A stretch of DNA of 64,000 nt from Roseococcus pinisoli (GTDB lineage Bacteria > Pseudomonadota > Alphaproteobacteria > Acetobacterales > Acetobacteraceae). Of the stretch, positions 18,866 to 28,443 are shown in pieces (positions within the stretch are counted from its first letter, which is position 1; every line of letters begins with the position of its first letter). The stretch lies in assembly GCF_018413645.1 (NCBI RefSeq), contig NZ_JAHCDA010000006.1, positions 62,001 to 126,000 of the forward strand, given 5' to 3'. The notes beneath the pieces were generated by a model. The model was not told the DNA's origin and ran no database searches. It saw nothing but the letters and a program-made list of their open reading frames with translations. The position numbers were made by a program, and so were the translations under genes.

Positions 18866-19759
18866 CTAGTCGGGCGAGCCCAGCATGCGGAAGATCTCGG
18901 TGAGCTGCGCGCTCATCGGGATGTTCAGCCGCTCGCCCGTCGGCAGGCGGCGGTTGAACCAGCGGTCGTAGATGTCGCCGAGCTCCCCGCTGGTGGCCAG
19001 CCGCGCGAAAGTCCGGTTGAGGAGACTGGCGAAGGCAGGGTCGCCGCGGCGGAACATCAGCCCGTAGGGTTCGTAGGAGAGCAGCGGGCCCGCGACGCGG
19101 AAGCCGTCGCCGCCGGGGGCGGTCGCGACCATGCCGTAGAGCAGCACGTCATCGGTCGCGAAGGCGTCCGCCCTGCCGGCGGCGAGACGCGCAAAGGATT
19201 GCGCGTGGTCCGGCTCGGTGACGAGGTTGATCTGCAGGCGCTGCCGTGCGGCCAGGCCGCGCACCGCCTCGGCATTGGTGGTGCCGGCAGTGACCACGAT
19301 CGTACGGCCGGCAAGGTCGGACAGGCCGCGCACCGCGCTTGCATTGGGGACCAGCAACCGCGTGCCGGCCACGAAGAAGACCGGCGAGAAGGACACTTGC
19401 GTGGCGCGTTCGGCATTGCTGGTGGTGGAACCACATTCGAGGTCGATATGGCCCGCGAGCAGCTCGGGGATCCGCGTCTCCGGCGTCACCGGGCGCCAGT
19501 CCACGGTGATCTCGCGCCCGGTCTCGGCCCGCAGCTCGGCCACCACCTCCCGGCAGAGGTCGATGCTGTAGCCGAGCGGTTGGCGCTGCCGGTTGAGGTA
19601 GGAGAAGGGCAGGGACGCCTCGCGGTAGCCGATCGCGATGCGCCGGCTCTCCGCGGCCTTGCGCATCAGGCCCGTCAGCGCTGCCGGCGCGGAATCCTGG
19701 GCCTGGGCACGCGGCGCCAGGGCCAGCAGCAGCGACGCGACGAGAAGGCGGAGGATCAT
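18866..19759 (-). CDS. Periplasmic amino-acid-type substrate-binding protein
   Basis: A 297-residue cluster F type binding protein (SBP_bac_3 family). A signal peptide ends near RAQAQD; GYREASLPFSYL (near residue 44), GYSIDLCREV, and DLECGSTTSN are typical of polar amino acid receptors. It overlaps the upstream symporter gene by four bases, an unusual pairing because such receptors normally work with ABC permeases, none of which is nearby. It may deliver substrate to, or sense the same substrate as, the symporter; this is inference. Confidence 0.85.
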   Translation of the reverse strand: MILRLLVASLLLALAPRAQAQDSAPAALTGLMRKAAESRRIAIGYREASLPFSYLNRQRQPLGYSIDLCREVVAELRAETGREITVDWRPVTPETRIPELLAGHIDLECGSTTSNAERATQVSFSPVFFVAGTRLLVPNASAVRGLSDLAGRTIVVTAGTTNAEAVRGLAARQRLQINLVTEPDHAQSFARLAAGRADAFATDDVLLYGMVATAPGGDGFRVAGPLLSYEPYGLMFRRGDPAFASLLNRTFARLATSGELGDIYDRWFNRRLPTGERLNIPMSAQLTEIFRMLGSPD

Positions 19760-21063
19760 GCCCTGGCGGCCTCCACGCCCTCCGCCTGGTCGTAGGTGCC
19801 GGTGGGCGGCTCGGGTTGGATGGCCGAGCCGGGCTCCGCAACGCGGTCGCCCTCCCACTTGCCGACGACGGCGGCGGCCAGCGAGTTGCCGATGACGTTC
19901 GTGGCCGACCGCCCCATGTCGAGGAACTGGTCGATGCCGATGATCAGCAGCAGCCCGGCCTCGGGAATGTTGAAGGTGGAGAGGGTCGCCGCGATCACCA
20001 CCAGCGAGGCGCGCGGCACGCCCGCCATGCCCTTGCTGGTCAGCATCAGCAGCAGGAGCATGGTGATCTGCGTGCCGACGGAGAGGTCGATGTTGTAGGC
20101 CTGCGCGATGAAGACCACCGCGAAGGTGCAGTACATCATCGAGCCGTCCAGATTGAAGGAATAGCCGAGCGGCAGCACGAAGGAGATGACCTTGGGGCTG
20201 ACGCCGAAGCGGGCGAGCTGCTCCATGAGCTTGGGATAGGCGGCCTCGCTGCTCGCCGTGCTGAAGGCCAGCAGGAAGGGCTGGCGCACCAGCGACACCA
20301 GCTCGAAGACGCGCCTGCCGAAGATGAGGAAGCCCACGAAGGTCAGCAGGCACCAGAGCAGCGCCAGGCCGAAATAGAATTCGGCGACGAACTTGCCGTA
20401 GGTGACGAGGATGCCGAGGCCCTGCGTCGTGATGATCGCGGCCATCGAGGCGAAGACGGCGAGCGGCGCCAGCCCCATGATGTAGCCGGTGATCTTGAGG
20501 ACGACGTGCGAGAGCTCCTCGATCCACTTCACCAGCGTCTGTGCCTTCTCGCCCAGCGAGGCGGCGGCGACACCGAAGAGCAGCGAGAAGACGACGATCT
20601 GCAGGATCTCGTTCCGCGCCATGGCGTCGAAGATGGAGACGGGCACGAGATGCGTTACGAAGTCCTTCAGCGAGAGCGAGGACGCCCGGATATTGGTGGC
20701 CGTCCCGGCCTCGGGGATCGCCATGTTCAGGTTGGCGCCCGGCTGCAGGATGTTCACCAGGATCAGGCCCAGCAGCAGCGAGACCAGCGAGGCGGAGACG
20801 AACCAGAGCATGGCCTTGCCGCCGATCCGCCCTACCGCCTTCACGTCGCCCATATGCGCCACGCCGACCACCAGCGTGGAGAAGACGAGCGGGGCGATGA
20901 TCATCTTGATCAGCCGCAGGAAGACGTCGGTGAAGAGCGAGATGTAGTCGGCGATGGAACGCGCGATCACGGGGTCGGGCCACAATTCGTGGCACATGTA
21001 GCCCACCGCGATGCCGAGCAGCATCGCGATGATGATCCAGGTGGTCAGGGACTGGCGGCGCAT
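19756..21063 (-). CDS. Dicarboxylate/amino acid:cation symporter (DAACS family)
   Basis: A 435-residue secondary transporter of the DctA/GltP family with about eight membrane spans. Visible signatures include the serine-rich FSTASSEAAYPKL (near residue 274), the LGYSFNLDGSMMY motif (near residue 303) and TSKGMAGVPRASLVV (near residue 347), which form the re-entrant hairpins and the substrate and Na+/H+ sites. The substrate is likely a C4-dicarboxylate or acidic amino acid. It shares an operon with the binding protein downstream. Confidence 0.92.
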   Translation of the reverse strand: MRRQSLTTWIIIAMLLGIAVGYMCHELWPDPVIARSIADYISLFTDVFLRLIKMIIAPLVFSTLVVGVAHMGDVKAVGRIGGKAMLWFVSASLVSLLLGLILVNILQPGANLNMAIPEAGTATNIRASSLSLKDFVTHLVPVSIFDAMARNEILQIVVFSLLFGVAAASLGEKAQTLVKWIEELSHVVLKITGYIMGLAPLAVFASMAAIITTQGLGILVTYGKFVAEFYFGLALLWCLLTFVGFLIFGRRVFELVSLVRQPFLLAFSTASSEAAYPKLMEQLARFGVSPKVISFVLPLGYSFNLDGSMMYCTFAVVFIAQAYNIDLSVGTQITMLLLLMLTSKGMAGVPRASLVVIAATLSTFNIPEAGLLLIIGIDQFLDMGRSATNVIGNSLAAAVVGKWEGDRVAEPGSAIQPEPPTGTYDQAEGVEAARA

Positions 21064-21114
21064 GTGGGTGCCTCCATGACGGAGTCAAAAAGATGTCATG
21101 GAATGCAATACGAT

Positions 21115-21127
21115 ATCGTTATAAATG
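21115..21127. repeat. 13-mer shared with the region before the SSADH gene
   Basis: The sequence ATCGTTATAAATG occurs here, 52 bases before the symporter start, and again at 48767-48779, 27 bases before the start of the aldehyde dehydrogenase at 47307-48740. Here it is flanked by ACGATATCGT, a 10-base palindrome. It could be a shared operator or simply similar AT-rich promoter sequence. Confidence 0.4.
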
Positions 21128-21156
21128 CTCCATCTTGCCGGCCATCCTGGCTTCGG

Positions 21157-22413
21157 TCAGGCCGCCCATTCCCCCGCGCGCATCACCGGCTCCGCCTGGC
21201 CCTGTGCGTCGATGCCGTCCACGTCGATCTCGGCCGAGCCGATCATCCAGTCCACATGGATCAGGCTGGTGTTGCCGCCGCGCGCCGTGAAGTCGTCCGG
21301 GGTGATGGTGTCGCCGTCGACGAAGCACTTCGAATAGGCCTGGCCGAGGGCGATGTGGCTCGCGGCATTCTCGTCGAAGAGCGTGTTCAGGAAGAGCAGT
21401 CCGCTCTTCGAGATCGGCGAGGAGGCGGGGACCAGGGCGACCTCGCCCAGCCGGCGCGCGCCGTCGTCGCTGCCGATCATGCGTTCCAGCACCTCCTGCC
21501 CGGTGCTGGCCGAGGCCTCGACGATAACGCCGTTCTCGAAGCGCACGCGGATGTCGCGGATCAGCGTGCCCTGATAGGCCAGCGGCTTCGTCGCCACGAC
21601 GTGGCCCTGGGTGCGGGCGGCGTGCGGGGTCGTGAAGACCTCCTCGGTCGGGATGTTCGGATTGCCGGTGATGCCGTTGAGCGCGGTCGACTGGCCGCCC
21701 ATCCAGGCATGCCCGTCCGCCAGGCCCACGGTGAGGTCGGTGCCCGGGCCGCGGAAGCGCAGCGCGGCGTAGCGGCGGTCGGTGAGCTTCTGCCGACGGC
21801 GCATCAGCACGGCGTTGTGCGCCGCCCAGGCCGCGATGGGATCCGCCTGGTCCACCCGGGTGGCGGCGAAGATCGCGGCCCAGAGCTTCTCGAGGGCCTC
21901 GGCCTCCGGCAGCTCGGGGAACATGGCGCGCGCCCAGGCCGGCGAGGCGTAGGGCACGAGGCTCCAATTGATGGCCGAGGTGGTGATGAGTTCGAGCGCC
22001 GGGCGATAGGCCTGGGCGCGGGCACGGTTGGCGCGGGCGACGAGCCCGGCATCCTGCGCGGCCAGCAGGGCCGGGTCCTCGCCCACGATGGCGAGGCGCG
22101 CGGCGCCGCGCCGGAAGGCCTCGGCCATGCCCTCGTAGAGCCAGCCGGCCGTGTGGTCGAAGCTCTCCGGCGTCGCATGGCGGAAGCGGGACAGGGTCTG
22201 CTGGTCGTCGGAATAGAGCGTCGTGACGAGGCTGGCGCCGGCCTTGTAGGCGGCGTCGGTGATGAGGCGCGCAAGCGGCACCGCGTCGAGGGAGGAGGTC
22301 ATGAGGACCTCCTGGCCCGGGCGGAGGTTCAGGCCGACACGGACGGCGACCTCCGCCAGGCGCGCGAGGGAATCCGGCGTCCCGACGGACGAGGAAGGGG
22401 CAATCTGGTTCAT
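21157..22413 (-). CDS. M29 family aminopeptidase
   Basis: A 418-residue metallopeptidase of the thermophilic M29 (AmpS/aminopeptidase T) family, cytoplasmic. The DLTVGLADGHAWMGG stretch (near residue 225), IPTEEVFTTPHAART (near 250), and the C-terminal HIALGQAY and NTSLIHVDWMIGS segments carry the Glu, His and Asp metal ligands typical of the family. Start ATG at 22413 was chosen because the frame upstream has no family similarity. It is transcribed toward the symporter gene and may share regulation with it. Confidence 0.88.
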   Translation of the reverse strand: MNQIAPSSSVGTPDSLARLAEVAVRVGLNLRPGQEVLMTSSLDAVPLARLITDAAYKAGASLVTTLYSDDQQTLSRFRHATPESFDHTAGWLYEGMAEAFRRGAARLAIVGEDPALLAAQDAGLVARANRARAQAYRPALELITTSAINWSLVPYASPAWARAMFPELPEAEALEKLWAAIFAATRVDQADPIAAWAAHNAVLMRRRQKLTDRRYAALRFRGPGTDLTVGLADGHAWMGGQSTALNGITGNPNIPTEEVFTTPHAARTQGHVVATKPLAYQGTLIRDIRVRFENGVIVEASASTGQEVLERMIGSDDGARRLGEVALVPASSPISKSGLLFLNTLFDENAASHIALGQAYSKCFVDGDTITPDDFTARGGNTSLIHVDWMIGSAEIDVDGIDAQGQAEPVMRAGEWAA

Positions 22414-22610
22414 GAGGCGGTAGGCTCCGCGATGAGGCTCTTTCCTGAGGCTAGCCCTCCGGCCTCTCAGCGACCAGACACCGCGCCGGCGGACGGGGCA
22501 GGCAAAACGGTGGCATGCTTTCCGCGATCGAGACGAATTGCCGCGTCCAGATGCCGTACCCATGTACCGCAGGCTGCCAGGCTGAGCAGCGCAACAGAAG
22601 GAGACCTTTG

Positions 22611-23132
22611 ATGGCCAAGACGCCCAAGCGCGACCCTCGCACCGCGCCGCTCGCCACCCCGGCCGGCTATTCCGACAATGCCCAGAGGGACCTCGCCGCC
22701 GCCCTGAACCTGGCGCTGGCCGATGTCTTCGCGCTCTACCTGAAGACGAAGAATTTCCACTGGCACATGTCCGGCCCGCATTTCCGCGACTATCACCTGA
22801 TGCTGGACGAGCAGAGCGACCAGATCTTCGCCATGACCGATCCGCTGGCGGAGCGGGTGCGCAAGGTGGGCGCCACGACGCTGCGCTCCATCGGCCATAT
22901 CTCCCGCACCCAGCGCCTGTCCGACAACGACGCTGAATTCGTCACGCCGAAGGACATGCTGGCCGAGCTGCGCCAGGACAATACGGTACTGACCGACCAT
23001 TTCCGCGCCGCGCACGAGGTGTGCGAGGAGCATGGCGACGTGGCGAGCGCCAGCCTCATCGAGAACTGGATCGACGAGACGGAGCGGAGGGCCTGGTTCC
23101 TCTTCGAGGCGACCCGCGGCGGCGAGTCCTGA
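22611..23132 (+). CDS. dps: Dps-family DNA-binding ferritin-like protein
   Basis: A 173-residue Dps/miniferritin that stores iron and protects DNA in stress. The inter-subunit ferroxidase site is seen in KNFHWHMSGPHFRDYHLML and DEQSDQI (His and Asp/Glu ligands), and LRSIGHISRTQRL follows. A basic N-terminus (AKTPKRDPRTAP) could bind DNA. The ATG is preceded by AGAAGGAG at a good spacing. Single gene with no visible partner. Confidence 0.93.
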   Translation: MAKTPKRDPRTAPLATPAGYSDNAQRDLAAALNLALADVFALYLKTKNFHWHMSGPHFRDYHLMLDEQSDQIFAMTDPLAERVRKVGATTLRSIGHISRTQRLSDNDAEFVTPKDMLAELRQDNTVLTDHFRAAHEVCEEHGDVASASLIENWIDETERRAWFLFEATRGGES

Positions 23133-23152
23133 TCCAGGCCCTCCGGCAGGGC

Positions 23153-23350
23153 TCAGCCCTTGGGCGGCGTCTCTGAGGCCAGGACGCCGCCCGTGGCCCA
23201 GTCGGACTTCTCGACTTCCTGGAGGACGACCTGAACGGCCTGCGGCGTGCCGCCGGCCGTGGTCACGAAGGCCTCGGTGAGGGCCTTCACGAGGGCGCGC
23301 TTCTGGTCGGGGCTGCGGCCGGCATACATCTGGACCTGGATCATGGGCAT
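23153..23350 (-). CDS. 4-oxalocrotonate tautomerase-family protein
   Basis: A 65-residue enzyme of the tautomerase superfamily. The catalytic N-terminal proline follows the initiator Met (MPMIQV), which fixes the start at 23350, because starting at the next Met would lose it. The pattern SPDQKRALVKALTEAF after about 12 residues fits the family. The natural substrate is unknown; relatives isomerise enol-keto acids in aromatic degradation. Confidence 0.85.
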   Translation of the reverse strand: MPMIQVQMYAGRSPDQKRALVKALTEAFVTTAGGTPQAVQVVLQEVEKSDWATGGVLASETPPKG

Positions 23351-23641
23351 GGGCGTTTCTCCGATGGGCCGCGACAGGCGGCGAGGGGGATGGGGTGCAG
23401 GATCGGGCGGTCGGGCCGTCCCGGCAAGGCGCCGCGGCGGCCGTTGCGCGGCCTGGGAGGAGCCAGGGAGGCTGGGTTGCGCCCCTCGCGGGCGGGTGCC
23501 GGCATCCTGGGCTTTCGCCGCCCCTCAAGGGGGCGTAAAACGCACAGGGCCTTCGACCAGGACGGGCACCTTGCGAACCGCGGCAAGACCGGGTCGAGGT
23601 GGGGCCGCTTCGGGACTTTCCACAGCGAGATGATCTGATTG

Positions 23642-24520
23642 ATGACCAGGACCAGCATGGCTGCCTGCGGCCCTGACCGCACCGAGGGCGAGGCGATCGG
23701 CGAGCCCGTGATCATGCACGACGCCGGAAATCCGCAGCGCCTCCAGCGCGCCGTCGACGATCTGAGCTCGGGCTTCGGCCTCTGGCGCCTGGCCTGGGCG
23801 CTGGCGAGCGGCGACATCAAGGAGCGCTATCGGGGCTCGGTGCTGGGGCCGCTCTGGCTGACCCTCTCGACCGCGCTGATGCTGGGCATGCTCGGCGTGC
23901 TCTACGCCAAGCTGTTCCGGATCGACCTGGCCTCCTACCTGCCCTGGCTTTCGGCCAGCCTGGTCATCTGGGGAGTGCTCCTGCAAAGCGTCAATGACGC
24001 CTGTATCACCATGACGTCGTCGGAGGGCGTCATCCGGCAGATGCCTTTGCCCTATACGCTCCACGCCCTGCGGGCGGTGTTTCGCAACGCCCTGGTCGCC
24101 GCGCACAACCTGCCCCTCATTCTCATTGTGCTGGCACTGTTCGGGATAATGCCGGGCTGGGAAGCCCTGATGGCCATTCCTGGCCTCATCCTGCTGGCCT
24201 TCTGCGCTTTCTGGGCCGGGCTGCTGTTCGGCGCGGTCTGCGCGCGCTTTCGCGACATCCCCCCGATCATCGCCTCCATCATGCAGATCGCCTTCTTCAT
24301 GACGCCGATCATCTGGAAGCCGGAACTGGTGGGCCACTGGCAGCCCTGGCTGCCGCTCAACCCCTTCTATTCGATGATGGAGATCGTCCGCGCGCCGCTG
24401 CTGGGCAGGCCCTTCCCCCTGATCGAATGGGTGGCGTCGCTGGTCTATTCGGGCCTGCTGGGCGTGGCCGCCTTCGCGCTCTTTGCGCGCTTCCGCAACC
24501 GCATCGCTTTCTGGGTCTGA
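23642..24520 (+). CDS. ABC-2 type polysaccharide export permease (Wzm/KpsM-like)
   Basis: A 292-residue inner membrane permease with about six spans of the family that exports O-antigen, capsule or teichoic polymers. GDIKERYRGSVLGPLWLTLS near residue 60 is the amphipathic entry motif, and MTPIIWKP with LNPFYSMMEIVR in the second half is also typical. ATG at 23642 was taken rather than TTG at 23639. A cognate ATPase starts five bases after the stop. No glycosyltransferases are adjacent, so the exported glycan is unknown. Confidence 0.88.
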   Translation: MTRTSMAACGPDRTEGEAIGEPVIMHDAGNPQRLQRAVDDLSSGFGLWRLAWALASGDIKERYRGSVLGPLWLTLSTALMLGMLGVLYAKLFRIDLASYLPWLSASLVIWGVLLQSVNDACITMTSSEGVIRQMPLPYTLHALRAVFRNALVAAHNLPLILIVLALFGIMPGWEALMAIPGLILLAFCAFWAGLLFGAVCARFRDIPPIIASIMQIAFFMTPIIWKPELVGHWQPWLPLNPFYSMMEIVRAPLLGRPFPLIEWVASLVYSGLLGVAAFALFARFRNRIAFWV

Positions 24521-24524
24521 AGAG

Positions 24525-25286
24525 ATGGCACGCATCGAGGCCCAGGGCCTGTCCATCGACTATCCGCTCTATCACCATAACGGGCGCTCCCTGAAGAAGC
24601 GCCTGCTGGGGAATGGGCCCGGACGGCTGAAGGCGGATAGCGGTAGCACGGTGGCCGTGGCCGCGTTGCGCAGCCTCGACTTCGTTATCGAACGAGGCGA
24701 GCGGGTTGCGCTCATCGGCCCGAACGGTGCCGGAAAATCCACTTTGCTGCGGGCCCTGGCGGGCATCTACGAGCCGGCCGGCGGTCGCCTGACCCTCCAG
24801 GGGACCATCGCCTCGCTCATCGATCCGAATGCCGGCGTCAACGCGCTGCTGACGGGGCGGGAGAACATCGCCCTTCACTGCCTGTATCGCGGCCTGAAGG
24901 GCGAAGAGGCGGAACGCTTCACCGAATATGCGGTCTCCTTCGCCGATCTGGGCGAGTTCATCGACCTGCCGATCCGTGGTTACTCGGCCGGCATGAACAT
25001 CCGCCTGGGCTTCGCCCTTGCGACCGCGAAGGCCCCGGCCATCCTGCTGATGGACGAGTGGCTGGCCGCGGGCGACCAGAACTTCATGAAGAAGGCGGAC
25101 CAGCGCCTCGGCGAGCTTGTCGGCCAGGCCGAGATCCTGGTGATCGCGACGCACTCCATGGACATCGTGAACAAGTGGTGCACCCGGGCGATCCATATGG
25201 AGGGGGGGCGGATCGTGGACGACGTTCCCCTGACCCGTCCGGCGCCCGAGGCGGACGAGGTCGAGACCGCCCCGTCGGTCGCCTGA
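24525..25286 (+). CDS. Polysaccharide export ABC ATPase (Wzt/KpsT-like)
   Basis: A 253-residue ATPase with Walker A GPNGAGKST near residue 68 and Walker B AILLMDEWLAAGD. It carries the divergent signature YSAGMNIRL in place of LSGGQ, which is characteristic of polysaccharide exporters. The C-terminus is short, without the carbohydrate-binding domain seen in some Wzt proteins, implying an export mode that does not read a capped chain end. Paired with the permease immediately upstream. Confidence 0.88.
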   Translation: MARIEAQGLSIDYPLYHHNGRSLKKRLLGNGPGRLKADSGSTVAVAALRSLDFVIERGERVALIGPNGAGKSTLLRALAGIYEPAGGRLTLQGTIASLIDPNAGVNALLTGRENIALHCLYRGLKGEEAERFTEYAVSFADLGEFIDLPIRGYSAGMNIRLGFALATAKAPAILLMDEWLAAGDQNFMKKADQRLGELVGQAEILVIATHSMDIVNKWCTRAIHMEGGRIVDDVPLTRPAPEADEVETAPSVA

Positions 25287-25371
25287 ACCGGGCGTGGCGG
25301 GGCCAGGATTCAACCTGCCCCCGCCGCTTGATCTTCCGGTGACCGATCGGCAGGGCCCGCGCCTGCCCGCC

Positions 25372-25385
25372 TTGCGCTGAATCAA
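25372..25385. promoter_or_regulatory. Imperfect FNR-type site
   Basis: TTGCG-CTGA-ATCAA, with one perfect half site and two mismatches to TTGAT-N4-ATCAA, 34 bases before the start of the TauE/DsbD-like gene at 25420. It is weaker than the perfect site at 26130 but matches the context of the oxygen-regulated cbb3 cluster. Confidence 0.4.
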
Positions 25386-25419
25386 GGAACGTCTCCCTGC
25401 CGCATGCCATGCGGCGGCC

Positions 25420-26133
25420 ATGTTGTCCGATTGCCTGCATAGCCTGACGGCCCTGGGCGCCGATGGCGCCCTCGCGCTGGCGGGGGCCATGTTCCTGGCC
25501 GGGCTCGCCGGCGGGGTGACCCATTGCGCGGGGATGTGCGGGCCCTTCGTCATCGCCCAGACGGTGCAGGGCCTGCCCTCCGGCCGCCTCGCGCGGCTGA
25601 CCGGGCTTCATCTTCTTCCCTACCAACTCGGCCGCGCGGCGGGTTATGTCGCGCTCGGCGGTGCTGCCGGCGCTGCCGTGGGGCTGGCCTCCCTTGGCCT
25701 GTCGCGATCCCTGCTCGCCGTGCCGCTGGTCCTGGCCGCGCTTCTCATGCTGGTCCAGGCCGTCCCAGGGCTTTCGCTGCCTTGGCGTCTGCCCACGCTG
25801 CCGGTGCCAAGGCTGATGAGGGGCCTTCTGTCGCAAGGGGCGCCAAGCCCGTGGCGGCGCTTCCTGCTGGGGCTGATGCTCTCGGCCTTGCCCTGCGGTC
25901 TCCTCTACGCCGCGTTGGCGGCCGCCGCGGCAAGTGGCAGTGCGCTGGCCGGGGCCCTGGCCATGCTGGCCTTCGTCGCGGGCACCGTGCCGGGCCTCAC
26001 CGGCGTTTCCGTCCTCGGCAGCTTCTTTGGCCGGCGTTTCGGCGCCCGGCTGAGGCTGTTCGGCGCGCTCGCCCTCCTGGTGAACGCAGCCCTGCTCCTC
26101 GCCCTCGCCCTGCGCGTCGTGGCCGAGGCTTGA
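25420..26133 (+). CDS. TauE/SafE or DsbD-2 type membrane protein at the cbb3 locus
   Basis: A 237-residue membrane protein with about six hydrophobic helices. GVTHCAGMCGPF near residue 32 and ALPCGLLYAALA near residue 160 put cysteines in membrane-adjacent positions, as in DsbD-transmembrane-like proteins often found beside cco genes, where a role in copper or thiol handling for the oxidase is suspected. Its stop lies inside the perfect FNR box that precedes ccoN. Function is inferred from family and location only. Confidence 0.7.
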   Translation: MLSDCLHSLTALGADGALALAGAMFLAGLAGGVTHCAGMCGPFVIAQTVQGLPSGRLARLTGLHLLPYQLGRAAGYVALGGAAGAAVGLASLGLSRSLLAVPLVLAALLMLVQAVPGLSLPWRLPTLPVPRLMRGLLSQGAPSPWRRFLLGLMLSALPCGLLYAALAAAAASGSALAGALAMLAFVAGTVPGLTGVSVLGSFFGRRFGARLRLFGALALLVNAALLLALALRVVAEA

Positions 26134-26143
26134 TTCAAATCAA
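26130..26143. promoter_or_regulatory. Perfect FNR/Anr box before ccoN
   Basis: TTGAT-TCAA-ATCAA, an exact match to the TTGAT-N4-ATCAA consensus, 50 bases before the ccoN start and overlapping the stop codon of the preceding gene. It predicts activation of the cbb3 operon at low oxygen by the FNR protein encoded at 34774-35508. Confidence 0.9.
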
Positions 26144-26193
26144 GGCCCCTCGCGCCGGGATGTCCGATCAGACCTCCATGCCAGGAGTTCCTC

Positions 26194-27684
26194 ATGCACG
26201 ATAACGTGATCGCGGCGGCGGACGCGCCGTTGGCGCGCCACACCCCACGCGCGCAGCCCCTTTATGTCGAGGCGCCCCTGCGGGCCTTCGCGGTCGCCAC
26301 CATCTTCTGGGGCATCGCGGGCTTCCTCGTCGGCGTCTACATCGCCTTTCAGCTGGCCTTCCCGGCGCTGAACCTCGGCCTCGAATACACGACCTTCGGC
26401 CGACTGCGCCCGCTGCACACCTCGGCGGTGATCTTCGCCTTCGGCGGCAATGCCCTGATGCTGACGAGCCTCTACGTCGTGCAGCGCACCTGCCGCGCGC
26501 GGCTCCTGGGCGGTGACGATGCGGGCTGGTTCCTCTTCTGGGGCTACAACTTCTTCATCGTGATCGCGGCGACCGGCTACCTGCTCGGCGTCACGCAGGG
26601 CAAGGAATACGCCGAGCCAGAATGGTATGCCGATCTCTGGCTGACCTTCGTCTGGGTGGCCTACCTGGTCATCTACGGCGGCACGATCCTGCGGCGCGAG
26701 GAGCCGCATATCTACGTCGCGAACTGGTTCTTCCTTGCCTTCATTATCACCGTCGCCGTGCTGCATCTCGGCAACAACATGGCGCTGCCGGTCTCCTTCG
26801 CCGGCGCCAAGTCCTACGGCGCCGCGGCCGGCGTGCAGGATGCCATGATCCAGTGGTGGTACGGCCACAACGCGGTGGGCTTCTTCCTCACCTCGGGCTT
26901 TCTCGGGATGATGTACTACTTCGTGCCGAAGCAGGCCGAGCGGCCGATCTACTCCTACCGCCTCTCGATCGTGCACTTCTGGGCGCTGACCTTCCTCTAC
27001 ATCTGGGCGGGCCCGCACCACCTGCACCACACCGCGCTGCCCGACTGGGCGCAGGTGCTGGGCATGGTGTTCTCGATCATGCTGTGGATGCCCTCCTGGG
27101 GCGGCATGATCAACGGGCTGATGACGCTCTCCGGCGCCTGGGACAAGCTGCGCACCGATCCGGGGCTGCGCTTCTCCGTCGCCGCGCTGGGCTTCTACGG
27201 CATCGCGACCTTCGAGGGGCCGGTGATGTCGATCCGCGCCGTCAACTCGCTGTCGCACTACACCGACTGGACGATCGGCCACGTGCATTCCGGCGCGCTG
27301 GGCTGGAACGGCTTCATCACCTTCGGCGTGCTCTACTGGCTCGTGCCGCGCCTCTGGGGCCGCACCGCGCTCTGGTCGACCAAGCTGGCCAACTGGCACT
27401 TCTGGATCGCGACGCTGGGCATCCTTCTCTACATCACCTCGATGTGGGTGTCGGGCATCATGCAGGGCCTGATGTGGCGCGCCTACGATCACCTGGGCTT
27501 CCTCCAGTACTCCTTCGTGGAGACGGTGGCGGCGATGCACCCCTACTACGTGATCCGCGCCATGGGCGGCGTGCTTTACCTCATCGGCGCGCTGCTGATG
27601 GCCTACAACCTGTACCGCAGCGTGCGGGCTCCCCAGGAGGAGCCGCACGGCATCCTCCCGGCCGCCGCGCGCGTGGCCGCCTGA
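26194..27684 (+). CDS. ccoN: Cytochrome c oxidase cbb3-type, subunit I
   Basis: A 496-residue, about 12-span catalytic subunit carrying low-spin heme b and the high-spin heme b3-CuB site where oxygen is reduced. [17 protein letters not shown] holds an axial His; [18 protein letters not shown] and [15 protein letters not shown] provide CuB ligands and the active-site Tyr region; [11 protein letters not shown] lies near the C-terminus. First gene of the ccoNOQP operon, behind a perfect FNR box. Confidence 0.97.
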   Translation: MHDNVIAAADAPLARHTPRAQPLYVEAPLRAFAVATIFWGIAGFLVGVYIAFQLAFPALNLGLEYTTFGRLRPLHTSAVIFAFGGNALMLTSLYVVQRTCRARLLGGDDAGWFLFWGYNFFIVIAATGYLLGVTQGKEYAEPEWYADLWLTFVWVAYLVIYGGTILRREEPHIYVANWFFLAFIITVAVLHLGNNMALPVSFAGAKSYGAAAGVQDAMIQWWYGHNAVGFFLTSGFLGMMYYFVPKQAERPIYSYRLSIVHFWALTFLYIWAGPHHLHHTALPDWAQVLGMVFSIMLWMPSWGGMINGLMTLSGAWDKLRTDPGLRFSVAALGFYGIATFEGPVMSIRAVNSLSHYTDWTIGHVHSGALGWNGFITFGVLYWLVPRLWGRTALWSTKLANWHFWIATLGILLYITSMWVSGIMQGLMWRAYDHLGFLQYSFVETVAAMHPYYVIRAMGGVLYLIGALLMAYNLYRSVRAPQEEPHGILPAAARVAA

Positions 27685-27697
27685 GGAGACGCATCGC

Positions 27698-28432
27698 ATG
27701 TTCGGCATTCGCTTCAGCCACAGCAAGATCGAGCGGAACCTCATCCTGCTCGGCGTGCTGACGCTGATCACCATCTCGATCGGCGGGCTCGTCCAGGTGA
27801 TCCCGCTCTTCACCATCGAGAGCACGATCGAGCGCGTCGGCGGCATCCGCCCCTATACCCCGCTGGAGCTCGCGGGGCGCGACATCTACGTGCGGGAGGG
27901 GTGCTACACCTGCCACAGCCAGATGGTGCGCCCCTTCCGCGACGAGCGGGAGCGCTATGGCCACTACAGCCTCGCGGCCGAGAGCATGTACGACCGGCCC
28001 TTCCAGTGGGGCAGCAAGCGCACGGGCCCGGACCTCGCCCGCGTCGGCGGCCGCTATTCGGACGAATGGCACGTGCTGCACCTGCGCGACCCGCGGGCGC
28101 TGGTGCCCGAGACCGTGATGCCGGCCTACGCCTTCCTCGACCGGCCGCTGAGCTACGCCAACATGCGCGACCGTCTCGCGGCGCTGCGGCGCCTGGGCGT
28201 GCCCTACACGGAGGAGATGGTGACCAACGCCGTCGCCGACCTCGAGGCGCAGGCGCGCCCGGCCGAGGACGGCAGCGCCTTCGCCGCCCGCTACGCCCGC
28301 GCCCGCCAGATGGACCCTGACGGCAATCCGCGCGTCGTCACGGAGATGGATGCGGTCGTGGCCTATCTGCAGATGCTCGGCACCCTCGTGGACTTCTCCG
28401 AGGTCACGCCCGAGCAACTGCGGCAGCAGTAG
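27698..28432 (+). CDS. ccoO: Cytochrome c oxidase cbb3-type, subunit II (mono-heme)
   Basis: A 244-residue membrane-anchored cytochrome c. An N-terminal membrane span (about residues 12-35) is followed by the heme c site CYTCH at residues 69-73 within [14 protein letters not shown]; a Met in the C-terminal half supplies the other axial ligand. It passes electrons from CcoP to CcoN. It begins 13 bases after ccoN. Confidence 0.97.
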   Translation: MFGIRFSHSKIERNLILLGVLTLITISIGGLVQVIPLFTIESTIERVGGIRPYTPLELAGRDIYVREGCYTCHSQMVRPFRDERERYGHYSLAAESMYDRPFQWGSKRTGPDLARVGGRYSDEWHVLHLRDPRALVPETVMPAYAFLDRPLSYANMRDRLAALRRLGVPYTEEMVTNAVADLEAQARPAEDGSAFAARYARARQMDPDGNPRVVTEMDAVVAYLQMLGTLVDFSEVTPEQLRQQ

Positions 28433-28443
28433 GGGAGGGCGAG

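Noticed and set aside
19816-22611. A 931-codon plus-strand frame over the symporter and M29 peptidase genes
   Set aside because: Antisense shadow of two real minus-strand genes, of low-complexity composition.
25328-25342. TTGATC sequence near 25328 as an FNR site
   Set aside because: It lacks the second ATCAA half at the right spacing.
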